This document shows, piece after piece, positions 49,600 to 59,152 of a DNA stretch of 64,000 nt. A program made the translations under genes and the position numbers. The DNA lies in NCBI GenBank assembly GCA_045599645.1, contig JAZRWI010000070.1:97559-161558 (forward strand), in the 5' to 3' direction. A model generated the notes under the pieces. It made no database searches. It saw only the letters and a program-made list of their open reading frames with translations, and was not told the origin of the DNA. Source of the stretch: RUG334 sp045599645 (GTDB lineage Bacteria; Muiribacteriota; Ozemobacteria; Ozemobacterales; Ozemobacteraceae). Numbering within the stretch: position 1 is the first letter of the stretch; every line of letters begins with the position of its first letter.

Positions 49600-51030
49600 A
49601 TGGTTCGCAAAAAGAAGACTAACGATGAAGTAAAATCATTCAAAATAGCCTCTGCATGGGACCGCTTAGATACAAAAGAACAAAAACTTTTGGATAAGCG
49701 CTGCAGTGACTATCTTGAATTTATCACAGCATGTAAAACCGAAAGAGCAACCATAGAATATATTAAAGCTAAAGCCGAAAAAGCTGGCTTTAAGCCATTG
49801 CCAAAACTCGGCAAAGGTAAGAAGCTAAAAGCCGGTTCTAAGGTAATGTTTCTTAATAATAACCGTGCGCTTTGCTTGGCCATTATTGGTAAGAGACCTG
49901 CAGATGAAGGTTTTCGTCTTGTTGCGGCACATGCAGATGTACCAAGATTAGATTGTAAAACAATGCCTTTGTATGAAAAAGGTAATCTGGCCCTTTTTAA
50001 GACTCATTATTATGGCGGAATAAAGAAATTCCAGTGGGCTACAATTCCTTTGTCACTGCATATCTTTGCTGTAGATAAGTCTGGAAAGACAGTAAGCTTT
50101 GTTATTGGTGAAAAACCAGGTGATCCAGTATTCACAATTTCAGATATAGCTATCCACCTTGCTCAGAAACAGCAGATGAAACGTTTGACCAGTGAAGCTG
50201 TAACAGGTGAAGAACTCAATATCGTTGTTGGTTCTATTCCATTCAAATCAGAACCAGAAAAACCAAATCGTGTAAAAACAATGGTTTTGAGCGAATTGAA
50301 AAAACAGTTTGGTCTTACAGAAGAAGATATTGCATGGTCTGAAATTAATGCAGTTCCAGCAATGAAGGCTGCTGAAGTCGGCTTTGACCGTGGTCTTATC
50401 GGTGCCTATGGTCATGATGACAGAGCCTGTGCCTATGCTGCTTATCAGGCATTCTCAGAAATCGACGTTCCAGAACATACTGCTGCAGTAATGTTTATGG
50501 ATAAGGAAGAAGTTGGTTCCGCTGGTCCTAATGGTGCTCAGTCAAGAGTTGTAATGGATTTGATTTCTATGCTTACTGAAGCTACTTCAGGTGAAATCTC
50601 ACTGGCTGCAGTTAGAAATGCAACTCGTGAAACTATGGCTATTTCAGCCGATACCAGCGCTGCTTTAGATCCAAGCTTTGAACAGGCTTATGATCCGCTG
50701 AACTCAGGTTATCTTGGAAAAGGTGCCTGGATATGTAAATTTGGTGGCAAAGCTGGTAAGTCTGGTAGTCTTGAAGTTGATATTGAATTTCTTGCTAAGC
50801 TTAGAAAGATGTTCAATGCAGAAGACATTCCTTACCAGTTCGGTGAAATGGGCAAGGTTGATGAAGGTGGTGGAGGAACTATCGCTGTAATGCTTGCCAA
50901 CAACAATATGCAGGTTGTTGACCTTGCAATTCCAGTAATGAGTCTCCATTCTCCGTTTGAATTGATCTCAAAGGTTGACTATCACTACGCAACAAGCGCA
51001 TATAAGGCCTTTATGAAGAATCACTACTAA
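49600..51030 (+). CDS. M18-family aminopeptidase
   Basis: 476 aa from the ATG at 49600, chosen for the strong AAGGAGGG at 49588-49595. A longer reading from 49549 has no such site. Co-catalytic metal ligands and active-site residues appear in AAHADVPRLDCK, GHDDRACAYAAYQAF, MDKEEVGSAGPNGAQS, ISADTSAALDPSF and the C-terminal MSLHSPFELISKVDYH. M18 enzymes are dodecameric zinc aminopeptidases in the cytosol. A single gene with a strong terminator after it. Confidence 0.92.
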   Translation: MVRKKKTNDEVKSFKIASAWDRLDTKEQKLLDKRCSDYLEFITACKTERATIEYIKAKAEKAGFKPLPKLGKGKKLKAGSKVMFLNNNRALCLAIIGKRPADEGFRLVAAHADVPRLDCKTMPLYEKGNLALFKTHYYGGIKKFQWATIPLSLHIFAVDKSGKTVSFVIGEKPGDPVFTISDIAIHLAQKQQMKRLTSEAVTGEELNIVVGSIPFKSEPEKPNRVKTMVLSELKKQFGLTEEDIAWSEINAVPAMKAAEVGFDRGLIGAYGHDDRACAYAAYQAFSEIDVPEHTAAVMFMDKEEVGSAGPNGAQSRVVMDLISMLTEATSGEISLAAVRNATRETMAISADTSAALDPSFEQAYDPLNSGYLGKGAWICKFGGKAGKSGSLEVDIEFLAKLRKMFNAEDIPYQFGEMGKVDEGGGGTIAVMLANNNMQVVDLAIPVMSLHSPFELISKVDYHYATSAYKAFMKNHY

Positions 51031-51031
51031 G

Positions 51032-51081
51032 AAATAAAATTAGAGGTCAGAGAATGAAATCTCCGGCCTCTAATTTTATTT
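51032..51081 (+). terminator. intrinsic terminator of the aminopeptidase gene
   Basis: Arms AAATAAAATTAGAGG (51032-51046) and CCTCTAATTTTATTT (51067-51081) are exactly complementary. The T-rich right arm provides the U-tract. It is also active in principle on the other strand. Confidence 0.85.
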
Positions 51082-51111
51082 TATGAACCCTATTCTTGTT
51101 TAATAAATACA

Positions 51112-52239
51112 ATGGACCTGCTAACATTTGAAAAACTAGTTAAATCTGCTAATCTTCCTAATCCTGTGTATATTTTTGCCGGCCCTGAAGCTTTCTTGAA
51201 GCAGAAAGCCTTTGCTCAGTTGGCAAAAACCCTGGTTCCTCAGGAAGAACAGAATGAAAATGTCAACAAAGTTGTATGTACAGGTAAAGACCTGCCGGAG
51301 TTGTTGAACCTCATTTATAGTTTTTCGTTTAATCCAAGTCCTCGTTTATTTTTTATTCAGGATATAGATGAGGTTACTAGTAAACAGCGAAAGGATTTCC
51401 TTGAAAAGCTTAAAAGCGGTGGTGTTCCAGTAGAGACCGTTCTTATTTTTGCAGTAAAGGACGCAAAGGTTGCAACTGAACTTTCAAATTCTTTTAAGCA
51501 GCAATCAGATAAAATCGATTTCTGGGCGCCCTTTGCCAATAAATTAGGTGACTGGGTAAGAAAAGAAGCTGTTGAACTTGGGGCAGAAATGGCTCCAGAT
51601 GCAGCAGAACAACTTATCGAACTGGCTGGTTCTGATTTGGCTCTCCTCCATCAAGAGGTTGAAAAGCTTGCTCTTGCAAAGCCTGGTAGCAAAATATTGC
51701 TGGCAGATGTTAATAAGAGCGTGGCTTATGTAAAGCAGGATACTGCGTATGATTTTATTGATGCCTTGTGCAAAAAGCAGCCTTCAAGAACCTTAAGAAT
51801 TCTTGAAGCATTGAATAATCGTGGGGAGCCTGTTCAGAAGCTTTGGTTCATGCTTGTTAAGCAGATGAGGGAATTCAGGCTTTTTCATGCTCTCTGTCAG
51901 GATAGGCCAGATGTTTTTGAACCTATACTGGCTCAACTGAGAAAATATAGGACGATTGCTGAAAAATCTGATTTTACTTCTAATCAGACAAAGAAAAATA
52001 TATTAGCTGAAATCCAAGGACTGGCTGAAGATGTTCCAGAAAGCTTGGCAAACGCATTGAATCTTAATTATCAGAATAAAATCAAGTCTTTGTATCTTGC
52101 ATTGAACTTTTCTTCATCTGAGCTTATCGCTTTATGGCCCAAGATGATTGAATTTGATCTCAAACTAAAATCAGGTATCCCAGATCCATTAGCGGCACTT
52201 CAAACTTTTGTGGCTGATATTCTTTGTACAAAATATTAA
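51112..52239 (+). CDS. holA: DNA polymerase III delta subunit
   Basis: 375 aa. PVYIFAGPEAFLKQKAF at the N-terminus (the HolA family G-x-E-x-F-L motif), a clamp-loader-like core with LIYSFSFNPSPRLFFIQDI, the delta-specific ELAGSDLALLHQEVEKLALA, and an all-helical C-terminal collar region (RTLRILEALNNRGEPVQKLWFML). It opens the beta clamp as part of the clamp loader. It lacks ATPase motifs, as expected. It stands between two terminator or promoter regions, just upstream of the rpmH cluster. Confidence 0.9.
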   Translation: MDLLTFEKLVKSANLPNPVYIFAGPEAFLKQKAFAQLAKTLVPQEEQNENVNKVVCTGKDLPELLNLIYSFSFNPSPRLFFIQDIDEVTSKQRKDFLEKLKSGGVPVETVLIFAVKDAKVATELSNSFKQQSDKIDFWAPFANKLGDWVRKEAVELGAEMAPDAAEQLIELAGSDLALLHQEVEKLALAKPGSKILLADVNKSVAYVKQDTAYDFIDALCKKQPSRTLRILEALNNRGEPVQKLWFMLVKQMREFRLFHALCQDRPDVFEPILAQLRKYRTIAEKSDFTSNQTKKNILAEIQGLAEDVPESLANALNLNYQNKIKSLYLALNFSSSELIALWPKMIEFDLKLKSGIPDPLAALQTFVADILCTKY

Positions 52240-52294
52240 CTGGTCTTGTGTACACATTTTTTGATTGGCTAAGGCGATATTTGCTAATTTGATA

Positions 52295-52323
52295 TTGACA
52301 TTATGGATTTTTTAGGTTATTAT
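52295..52323 (+). promoter_or_regulatory. strong promoter of the rpmH-rnpA-yidC cluster
   Basis: Perfect TTGACA at 52295-52300, 17-bp spacer, TATTAT at 52318-52323, and AGGAGA before the ATG at 52367. It is followed by a run of co-directional genes with small gaps or overlaps to the window end. Confidence 0.8.
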
Positions 52324-52366
52324 CTAAGTCCAAAATCTTGGAATTTCCATAAACAGGAGATATATC

Positions 52367-52501
52367 ATGAGTTTTACTTACAATCCAAACAAACGTAAAC
52401 GTGCTAAAACTCACGGTTTCAGAAAAAGAATGTCTACTGTAAGTGGCCGCAAGGTTCTTGCTCGCCGCAGACAGCATGGCCGCAAGAGACTCGCTCTCTG
52501 A
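52367..52501 (+). CDS. rpmH: 50S ribosomal protein L34
   Basis: 44 aa, the usual length for bL34 and absent from the larger-gene set because of its size. Starts MSFTYNPNKRKRAKTHGFR and ends RRRQHGRKRLAL, with the conserved T-x-x-GRKVLARRR core. It precedes rnpA by 6 nt, the universal bacterial arrangement. Confidence 0.97.
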   Translation: MSFTYNPNKRKRAKTHGFRKRMSTVSGRKVLARRRQHGRKRLAL

Positions 52502-52507
52502 TAACCC

Positions 52508-52888
52508 GTGAACAGCACAAGGTGCAGTAGCGTTGTAACGCTACGGGCTTATTCCGAATTTAGGCGTGTCTTTGACACAAAGGCACGCTTCTTTCGGAAC
52601 GGACTAGGCTTTTGCTACAGAAGAGCAGAAAATCTGACCTTCCGCTTTGGCGTTTCAATTCCAAAGCGCTTTGGCAAAGCTGTGGAAAGAAATAAGCTAC
52701 GCAGACGAATTAGAGAAATTATTAGACATTGCAATTGTCTGCCTGTTTGCTCTGAAGTTGTTTTTTGCGTTAGAAAGCCCTGTTCTGATTTTACCTTCGA
52801 AAGCTTAAAACAAGCTTGCGAATGGGGCTTCAATAAAATATCTAATTCAAAGATACCAGTTGAGGCTAGCCAGATAAATGAAGAATGA
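52508..52888 (+). CDS. rnpA: ribonuclease P protein component
   Basis: 126 aa starting at GTG. Contains EFRRVFDTKARF, the FGVSIPKRFGKAVERNK block and RNKLRRRIREIIR, the RNR motif that contacts the RNase P RNA. It assists maturation of tRNA 5' ends. No clear ribosome binding site, so translation may be coupled to rpmH, only 6 nt upstream. Overlaps yidD by 11 nt. Confidence 0.93.
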   Translation: MNSTRCSSVVTLRAYSEFRRVFDTKARFFRNGLGFCYRRAENLTFRFGVSIPKRFGKAVERNKLRRRIREIIRHCNCLPVCSEVVFCVRKPCSDFTFESLKQACEWGFNKISNSKIPVEASQINEE

Positions 52889-53114
52889 AGGTCTGGTATC
52901 AATTCCAGCAAGAATAGGCTTATTTCTAATACGCCAATATCAGCGTTTTATTTCACCGCTTCTTGGGGATGTTTGCAGGTTTAAGCCATCCTGTTCCCAC
53001 TATACCTACGAAGCTATTGAAAAGTATGGCCTGATTAAAGGTTCTCTTATGGGAGCCTGGCGAATATTGAGATGTAATCCGTTTAATAAAGGCGGATATG
53101 ACCCAGTCAAGTGA
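52878..53114 (+). CDS. yidD: membrane protein insertion efficiency factor YidD
   Basis: 78 aa. LIRQYQRFISPLLGDVCRFKPSCSHYTYEAIEKYG and GGYDPVK regions are diagnostic (CRFxPSCSxY core). An amphipathic membrane-associated protein that aids YidC/Sec insertion. Starts inside the end of rnpA. Confidence 0.95.
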   Translation: MKNEGLVSIPARIGLFLIRQYQRFISPLLGDVCRFKPSCSHYTYEAIEKYGLIKGSLMGAWRILRCNPFNKGGYDPVK

Positions 53115-53167
53115 TGACTGGAAGATATATTTGACTTACACATTAGCATTGGAGACTAGTAAGCACA

Positions 53168-54808
53168 ATGAGCAATACTTGCCTTGATGATAAGGGTTTG
53201 TTTTTTAAAAATATGAAATCGGGCAGGCTTATCTGCTCTTTTCTTTTTTTATCCTGTTTTCTTTTTAACCAGAATGCTTTAAATGCACAGACTGCTGATG
53301 CAACCTCTGCAACTCCAGCATCAACTTCTGAAATTATGTCTGTTACCTTAAATGATGTTGACGGTGACGGCATTCAAGATGCAGCCTTTGAAAATAAGAA
53401 TGTTAAGGTTGTTATATCCAGTAAAACCGGTTCACCAAGTAGTTATTACTTAAAGGGTGAAAATTTTGAAGAAAATATGTATCCGCCGGTTATTGGTAAC
53501 ATGGGCTATAGCATTCCTGTTGATTCCATGAAAGCCTTTGATATCAACAATGCTGAAGAAACACTTTCAAAAGTAAATTATAATATTGAAATTGAAAGTC
53601 AGACAGCGGAAAATGTAGTTGTTAAAGCTATTGCCAATATTTCAACTGCAGTTGATGAAAATACTCCTGACGCAAATTCATATAGTGTTGTAAGACGTTA
53701 TACCTTCTCTAATGAAGGCTATAGCTTCAAAATAGAAAACACTGTTGCCAATCTTAAAGACAGACTCATTACTGTTGGTGATGATGCAAGAGGTTCACTG
53801 GCTGTTTCTTATGGTCCTGGCGTTTTTATGGACCCATTCGGACCAAGCAATTTACTTGGACTCAAAAGCAACGGTGAATCTGAAGCCTTTACAAAAGCTG
53901 AGTCTCTTAACGAAAAAGGCAATGAAGGTGTCTACACTGGCATAGGTATAAAAGATTCCTATTTTACTGTAATGATTGAATCTGATCAGCAGCTCAAGAT
54001 TTCATGTATTGCCGGTGAAGCAAAATCTGCAGACGAAAAAAAGCGTGTAATGCAGACCAACCTCATCAAGACTGTCTTCCCAAAATTCAATCTTGGTGCT
54101 AGAGAAGCAAGAACCTTTGTTACAAGCGTCTATGCCGGACCAATGATTTATGAAGAACTTCAGAAAATCAATAGAACAAAGATTGGTGATTTCGGTTTCC
54201 TGAACACCATGATGCTGAAGACTCTCAGACTTTTCTATTCTTGGATTCCAAACTACGGTGTAGCGATTATTCTGCTTACACTTCTTGTTAGATTAATTCT
54301 GTATCCTTTGACTCTTAACCAGACTAAGTCCATGGCTAAGATGCAGAAATTACAGCCAAAGCTGAAGGACCTTCAGGATCGCTATAGAGATGATCCACAA
54401 AAGATGAATGAAGAAGTCATGAAGCTTTATACAAAAGAAAAAGTTAATCCATTGGGCGGTTGTTTGCCCTTATTGCTACAGTTACCTGTTATCATGGCTC
54501 TTTACAATACTTTCAGAATAGCTGTAGAATTACGCAAATCATCGTTCTTATGGATGAGTGACCTGTCGAAAGGTGACCCATATCTGATTCTACCAATAGC
54601 AATTGCCGCTTTAATGCTTTATCAGCAGGGAATGAGCCAAATGGACCCACAGCAGAAGCAGACAATGGCTTTTATGCCGATGATGATGTTCGTCATTACC
54701 TGGTCATTACCTTCAGGTCTGCTGGTTTATTGGTTTGCCAGCAGCGTATTAGGATTATTGCAGCAGTTACAAACTAACCACATGATGGCTAGTATGAAGG
54801 AGGAATGA
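53168..54808 (+). CDS. yidC: membrane protein insertase YidC
   Basis: 546 aa, close to Gram-negative YidC. A signal-anchor near residues 16-36, a periplasmic beta domain (about 55-330), and the C-terminal insertase core with YSWIPNYGVAIILLTLLVRL, MAKMQKLQPKLKDLQDRY, GGCLPLLLQLPVIMALY and WSLPSGLLVYW. It inserts proteins into the inner membrane alone or with Sec. The periplasmic domain begins with a DVDGDGIQD calcium-loop-like motif, unusual for YidC. An internal ATG at 53213 would place the signal at the very N-terminus and is a realistic alternative start. Confidence 0.93.
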   Translation: MSNTCLDDKGLFFKNMKSGRLICSFLFLSCFLFNQNALNAQTADATSATPASTSEIMSVTLNDVDGDGIQDAAFENKNVKVVISSKTGSPSSYYLKGENFEENMYPPVIGNMGYSIPVDSMKAFDINNAEETLSKVNYNIEIESQTAENVVVKAIANISTAVDENTPDANSYSVVRRYTFSNEGYSFKIENTVANLKDRLITVGDDARGSLAVSYGPGVFMDPFGPSNLLGLKSNGESEAFTKAESLNEKGNEGVYTGIGIKDSYFTVMIESDQQLKISCIAGEAKSADEKKRVMQTNLIKTVFPKFNLGAREARTFVTSVYAGPMIYEELQKINRTKIGDFGFLNTMMLKTLRLFYSWIPNYGVAIILLTLLVRLILYPLTLNQTKSMAKMQKLQPKLKDLQDRYRDDPQKMNEEVMKLYTKEKVNPLGGCLPLLLQLPVIMALYNTFRIAVELRKSSFLWMSDLSKGDPYLILPIAIAALMLYQQGMSQMDPQQKQTMAFMPMMMFVITWSLPSGLLVYWFASSVLGLLQQLQTNHMMASMKEE

Positions 54809-54809
54809 A

Positions 54810-55868
54810 ATGTCTACCGTTAGAACTATCGAAATTACTGCAAAAACAGAAGAAGAAGCTCGTCAGATTGCTCTGAACGAACTTAATGCAAACGAAACCA
54901 TCGTTAATGCAGAAACCATTTCTGCTCCATCAAGAGGCATTTTTGGCTTCGTTGGTAAGCAGGAATTCAAAGTAAGATTTTCTATTGGCGAAAAGGCCGA
55001 AGAAAAATCTGAAGAAAGAGTTGAAAGACTCACTGGTAAGCCATCTCCAGAAGGTGAAGGCGATGATTTCGCTGAAGATTCTGAAGAAGATATGCCAGCT
55101 CCAACAAAGAGCAGCCGCCGTGAATTCACTCCAAGACGTGAACGTGGTCCACGCCGTGAAAGACAGGATCGTGGCAGAAGAAATAACAGACGCAACCGTG
55201 ATGAATTCAGAGACAGCGCAAATGCTGAAGAAGAACAGATTACTATTCCTGAAAGACCAAAGGAACCAGTATCTGAAGAAATCAAGAATCATGAAGGTTA
55301 TGGCCAGATTTTTGATCTCATCAGAGGTATTGCTGCAAACGTTGGTATTGAAAATGTAGAACTTACTGATTATATGCGTGATGGTGCATGGGTTATCGAA
55401 GCCGCTGCTGAAGATGTTTCTCAGCTTATCGGTAAACGTGGTCACACTCTTGATTCAGTTCAGTATCTCATGAACATTATTTTCAACAAGAATAACGACG
55501 ACAGCAGAATCAAGATTGTTCTTGATGCTCAGGGCTATCGTGAAAAACGTTACCAGAGCCTTATCCATCTTGCCAATAGAATGGCTAGAAAGGCAGTCGC
55601 AAGTCATCGTCCGGTAGAACTTGAACCAATGTCTACTCTTGATCGCAGAACCATTCATATGGCTCTCAAGGATCGCACAGATGTTGAAACCTTCTCCAAA
55701 GGTTCTGAACCAATGCGCCGCGTTGTAATTTCTTCTTTAAAGAAGAAAAACAATAACAGACAGGGTAATGCCGAGTGGCAGCCATTGGCAATCGATGATG
55801 AAGTAGAAGCTTCCGAAAAGACTGAAGCCCCAAGCTCAGTTCCAATGTTCATGGAAGACGATGTCTAA
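54810..55868 (+). CDS. jag: RNA-binding protein Jag/KhpB
   Basis: 352 aa. Jag_N domain (TIEITAKTEEEARQIALNEL, GIFGFVGKQEFKV), an Arg-rich disordered linker (about 95-150), a KH domain (AAAEDVSQLIGKRGHTLDSVQYL) and a C-terminal R3H domain (REKRYQSLIHLANRMARKAV, HRPVELEPMSTLDRRTIHMAL). It binds RNA, with links to cell envelope control in other bacteria. The start overlaps the context of the yidC stop (AAGGAGG just before), and the 3' end overlaps mnmE by 8 nt. Confidence 0.92.
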   Translation: MSTVRTIEITAKTEEEARQIALNELNANETIVNAETISAPSRGIFGFVGKQEFKVRFSIGEKAEEKSEERVERLTGKPSPEGEGDDFAEDSEEDMPAPTKSSRREFTPRRERGPRRERQDRGRRNNRRNRDEFRDSANAEEEQITIPERPKEPVSEEIKNHEGYGQIFDLIRGIAANVGIENVELTDYMRDGAWVIEAAAEDVSQLIGKRGHTLDSVQYLMNIIFNKNNDDSRIKIVLDAQGYREKRYQSLIHLANRMARKAVASHRPVELEPMSTLDRRTIHMALKDRTDVETFSKGSEPMRRVVISSLKKKNNNRQGNAEWQPLAIDDEVEASEKTEAPSSVPMFMEDDV

Positions 55869-57240
55869 GCTAAAGATTGATACTATTGCCGCTGTTTCGA
55901 CTCCTGCGGGTCGGGCGGCAATAAGTTTAATAAGAGTATCTGGTCCGGATACCTTTGAAATCCTAAAAAAAGTATTTAAAACAGGGGGAAAGAAGACTTT
56001 CCCCCTGCATTATTCTGCTTATTTTGGGACAATCATAGAACCCGAAACCGGCTATGCCGCAGATCAAGTCATCGTTACAACCTATTTGGCACCCAAGTCA
56101 TATACAGGTGAAAATATTGCAGAAATAGCAACTCACGGTAATCCTGTTGTTGTTTCCAAGGTATTAAGCATTCTTTTCAAGAATGGTGCCAGACAGGCTG
56201 AAGCTGGTGAATTCACACGCCGTGCCTTTCTTAATGGGAAAATGGATTTGCTTGAAGTTGAGGCTGTTTCTCAGTTGCTTTATGCTTCATCTTCAACTCA
56301 GGCAAGATTGGCTTTGAATCAGCTTGATGGTTTACCTTCCAGATTTGTTGCAAAAATACGTGAAGAATTGCTGCAGCAGCTTGTTCAGTTGGAAGCTAGT
56401 CTTAATTTCCCGGAAGAAGATATAGAATCTATTGATGAACAGGCCTTGAAGGTGAATATCCATAAGATGCTCTCTGAGCTAACGTTGTTTGCTGATAATG
56501 CAAGAAATGGTTCCCTTATAAGTGAAGGGCTAAGGGTTGCTATTGTTGGTAAACCGAATGCTGGTAAATCCAGCCTTATGAATTATTTGCTTGGTCGTGA
56601 CAGAGCAATTGTTACTGATATTCCAGGAACCACTAGGGATACTCTTGAAGAAAGCATGGTAATCGGCAACATGCCTGTTAAGCTTATAGATACTGCCGGT
56701 ATGCGCAAGGCAGAAGATAGTATTGAAGCTATTGGCATAGAAAGAACCGAAAAAGCTATTGACGCTGCTTTTGCTGTTATCGGTGTCTTTGACGGATCAA
56801 TGCCGGCTGATAACGAAGACAGGGAAGTGCTTCAGCGTTTAAAGAGTCTTGATAAGCCAGTGTTGTTGCTTCAGAATAAGGCTGATTTGCCTCAGAAGCT
56901 TGAAGCTGATTTCTTTGGTGAAGAGGCTACGGTTATTAAGCTTTCTGCGCTTAAGGGTGAAGGAATGAGTGAACTCGTTTCTACTCTCACGAAACTTATG
57001 AAGACAGATGGCATTGGTAGTCTGGAAGAAATGGTTCTTCTCGGTGCTTCCCAGACGAATGCTCTTGATAAGGCTTTAACAGCATTGAAACGCGCTGAAG
57101 ATGGAATAGGAAATATGTATCAGGATATGCTGGCCATTGATTTGGAAGAAGCTGTCCGCGAACTTGGCAGAGTAAACGGTGAAACAGTAGACGTTAATAC
57201 TCTGGACATGATTTTCGAACGATTTTGTATTGGCAAATGA
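55861..57240 (+). CDS. mnmE: tRNA modification GTPase MnmE
   Basis: 459 aa. An N-terminal folate-binding domain (IAAVSTPAGRAAISLIRVSG, AGEFTRRAFLNGKMDLLEVE), an inserted G domain near 225-380 (GKPNAGKSS, DIPGTTRD, DTAGMRK, NKAD) and the C-terminal FCIGK with the essential Cys. With MnmG it makes 5-carboxymethylaminomethyl uridine at the tRNA wobble position. Two candidate MnmG partners follow. The nearer starts 1 nt after its stop. Confidence 0.96.
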   Translation: MSKLKIDTIAAVSTPAGRAAISLIRVSGPDTFEILKKVFKTGGKKTFPLHYSAYFGTIIEPETGYAADQVIVTTYLAPKSYTGENIAEIATHGNPVVVSKVLSILFKNGARQAEAGEFTRRAFLNGKMDLLEVEAVSQLLYASSSTQARLALNQLDGLPSRFVAKIREELLQQLVQLEASLNFPEEDIESIDEQALKVNIHKMLSELTLFADNARNGSLISEGLRVAIVGKPNAGKSSLMNYLLGRDRAIVTDIPGTTRDTLEESMVIGNMPVKLIDTAGMRKAEDSIEAIGIERTEKAIDAAFAVIGVFDGSMPADNEDREVLQRLKSLDKPVLLLQNKADLPQKLEADFFGEEATVIKLSALKGEGMSELVSTLTKLMKTDGIGSLEEMVLLGASQTNALDKALTALKRAEDGIGNMYQDMLAIDLEEAVRELGRVNGETVDVNTLDMIFERFCIGK

Positions 57241-57241
57241 T

Positions 57242-59152
57242 ATGACTCAGAAAAGACATTATTCAGTAATTGTTGTTGGTGGCGGACATGCAGGCTGTGA
57301 AGCTGCATTGGCCAGCGCAAGACTAGGAGCAGATACGCTTCTTGTTACAATGAATATTACAACTATCGCACTTATGCCTTGTAATCCGAGTATAGGCGGC
57401 CCAGGCAAGGGTCACCTTGTTCGTGAAATAGGCGCATTAGGCGGTGAAATGGCCAGTTGTATTGATGAAACCTGTGTGCAGATGAAGTGGCTGAATACCT
57501 CAAAGGGGCCGGCTGTTCGTTCCCGCAGAGCTCAGGCAGATAAATACTTATACCGCCAGCGCATGATTAACACCTTGTTTGAACAGGAAAATCTTGATGT
57601 AAGGCAGGGTCAGGTTACTGAAATTCTTTGTTCTGACGATAGAATCCAGGGAATTAAGCTTGAAACAGGTATTGAACTGCTTTGTGAACGCTTGATAATT
57701 ACTTCTGGTACTTATTTGAATTCGCGTATTGTTTTGGGCCGTGAATCCTGGGACGGTGCTCCACAGAACCAGAAGGCAGCTATTGGCTTGTCAGCATCTC
57801 TTGAAAAGCATGGTATTCATCTGCGCCGTTTGCAGACAGCAACACCTCCAAGAGTTCTAAAAAGCTCTGTAAATCTTGATATTCTACAGGAATTACCTGG
57901 CGATGTAGATGCAGGTGGTTTTACGTGGGAAGATCGTTTAAGGCGCTATGAAAAGCAGATTTCATGCTTTCTCACCTTCACAGATGAACGTTCAATTGCA
58001 GCAGTAAAGCGTCACATGGTAGACAGTCCATTGGTATTGGAAAACATTACTAATGACGGGCCTCACCATTGCCCTTCTATAGATAGAAAGCTTCTTAAGT
58101 TCCCTAACATGGTTAAGCACCAGATTTTTATTGAACCGGAAGGCTGGAAATCACAGGAGCTCTACCTGCAGGGTTTAACAACAGGCATGCCTCCTGTAGC
58201 TCAGGAAGATATTCTTGCTAATGTTACTGGTCTTGAAAATGCAATTATTCTGAGATATGGCTATGCTATTGAATACGATGCCCTTGCACCAGGTCAGTTT
58301 AGAAAAACAATGGAAAGCCGCGTAATAAAGGGCTTATACACAGCAGGTCAGATTAATGGCACTTCTGGTTATGAAGAAGCTGCCAGTCAAGGTTTAATCG
58401 CAGGTATTAATGCTATCCTTTCCTTGAGAGGCGACGAACCCTATTGGCCATCCAGAACAAGAAGCTATATCGGCGTTCTTGTAGATGACCTATCAACCTG
58501 GGACCAGCCGGATCCTTACAGAGTCACCCCTGGCTATGCTGAATTCAGACTTACCTTAAGAGATGATTCTGCTGAAAGACGTCTTATTGAAGATGGTTAT
58601 AGAATAGGCTTAGTTAGCAAGGAACGCTACGAAAAGATTTTTGGCTGGAAAAAGCGCATTGAAGACGAAATAGCTGCTCTTGATACTCTTAGTTTGTTGC
58701 CAAATGCAGAAGCTAGAGAAATAATGGCAAAGACTGGCACTGGTGAACTGAAAAAGCCTGCCAGTGGTTCTGAATTGCTTCAGAGAGCGGGTATGACATA
58801 TAAATATGTTACGGAGCTGCTTCATAAACCTGCAGAAACCTGCTTGACTGCTTCTGATGAAATTTATGCTCTAGAAACAGATATAAAATATCGTGGTTAT
58901 GCAGACCGTGAAGCAGAACGTATAAAACAGGTTGATTTCCTTGAAAATATGCGTCTTCCGATGGAGCTTTCCGACGAACGCTTTAAAATTATTAACAAGC
59001 AGGCTCTTGAAATAATGCAATCAGACAGATATGATGATTTAAGTCAAATGGTTAGAATGAATCATTTTTCTAAATCAGAACTGGCTATATTGTTGGCGAT
59101 TCTTAACGGTGAAGAATTAGAAGAACAGGACGAAACAGAAGGGGGCAAATAA
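57242..59152 (+). CDS. MnmG-like protein, paralogue 1
   Basis: 636 aa from the ATG at 57242. A TTG 12 nt upstream overlaps mnmE. FAD-binding VVGGGHAGCEAALASARLG, MPCNPSIGGPGKGHLVREI and the canonical LNTSKGPAVRSRRAQADKYLYR block are present. The GRAGEP-type loop is replaced by DGAPQNQKAAIG, the TGTPPR motif reads TATPPRV, and the THxxIRxN region is SFxTDERSIAAVKRH. Both family cysteines (MPCNPS and HHCPSID) remain. The C-terminal MnmE-binding region (DIKYRGYADREAERI) is intact. It could be a functionally specialised MnmG. Overlaps the HEAT gene by one base. Confidence 0.85.
   Translation: MTQKRHYSVIVVGGGHAGCEAALASARLGADTLLVTMNITTIALMPCNPSIGGPGKGHLVREIGALGGEMASCIDETCVQMKWLNTSKGPAVRSRRAQADKYLYRQRMINTLFEQENLDVRQGQVTEILCSDDRIQGIKLETGIELLCERLIITSGTYLNSRIVLGRESWDGAPQNQKAAIGLSASLEKHGIHLRRLQTATPPRVLKSSVNLDILQELPGDVDAGGFTWEDRLRRYEKQISCFLTFTDERSIAAVKRHMVDSPLVLENITNDGPHHCPSIDRKLLKFPNMVKHQIFIEPEGWKSQELYLQGLTTGMPPVAQEDILANVTGLENAIILRYGYAIEYDALAPGQFRKTMESRVIKGLYTAGQINGTSGYEEAASQGLIAGINAILSLRGDEPYWPSRTRSYIGVLVDDLSTWDQPDPYRVTPGYAEFRLTLRDDSAERRLIEDGYRIGLVSKERYEKIFGWKKRIEDEIAALDTLSLLPNAEAREIMAKTGTGELKKPASGSELLQRAGMTYKYVTELLHKPAETCLTASDEIYALETDIKYRGYADREAERIKQVDFLENMRLPMELSDERFKIINKQALEIMQSDRYDDLSQMVRMNHFSKSELAILLAILNGEELEEQDETEGGK

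Noticed and set aside
54930..55445. Minus-strand open frames opposite jag
   Set aside because: Antisense shadows of the Arg/Glu-rich linker. Jag itself is unambiguous.
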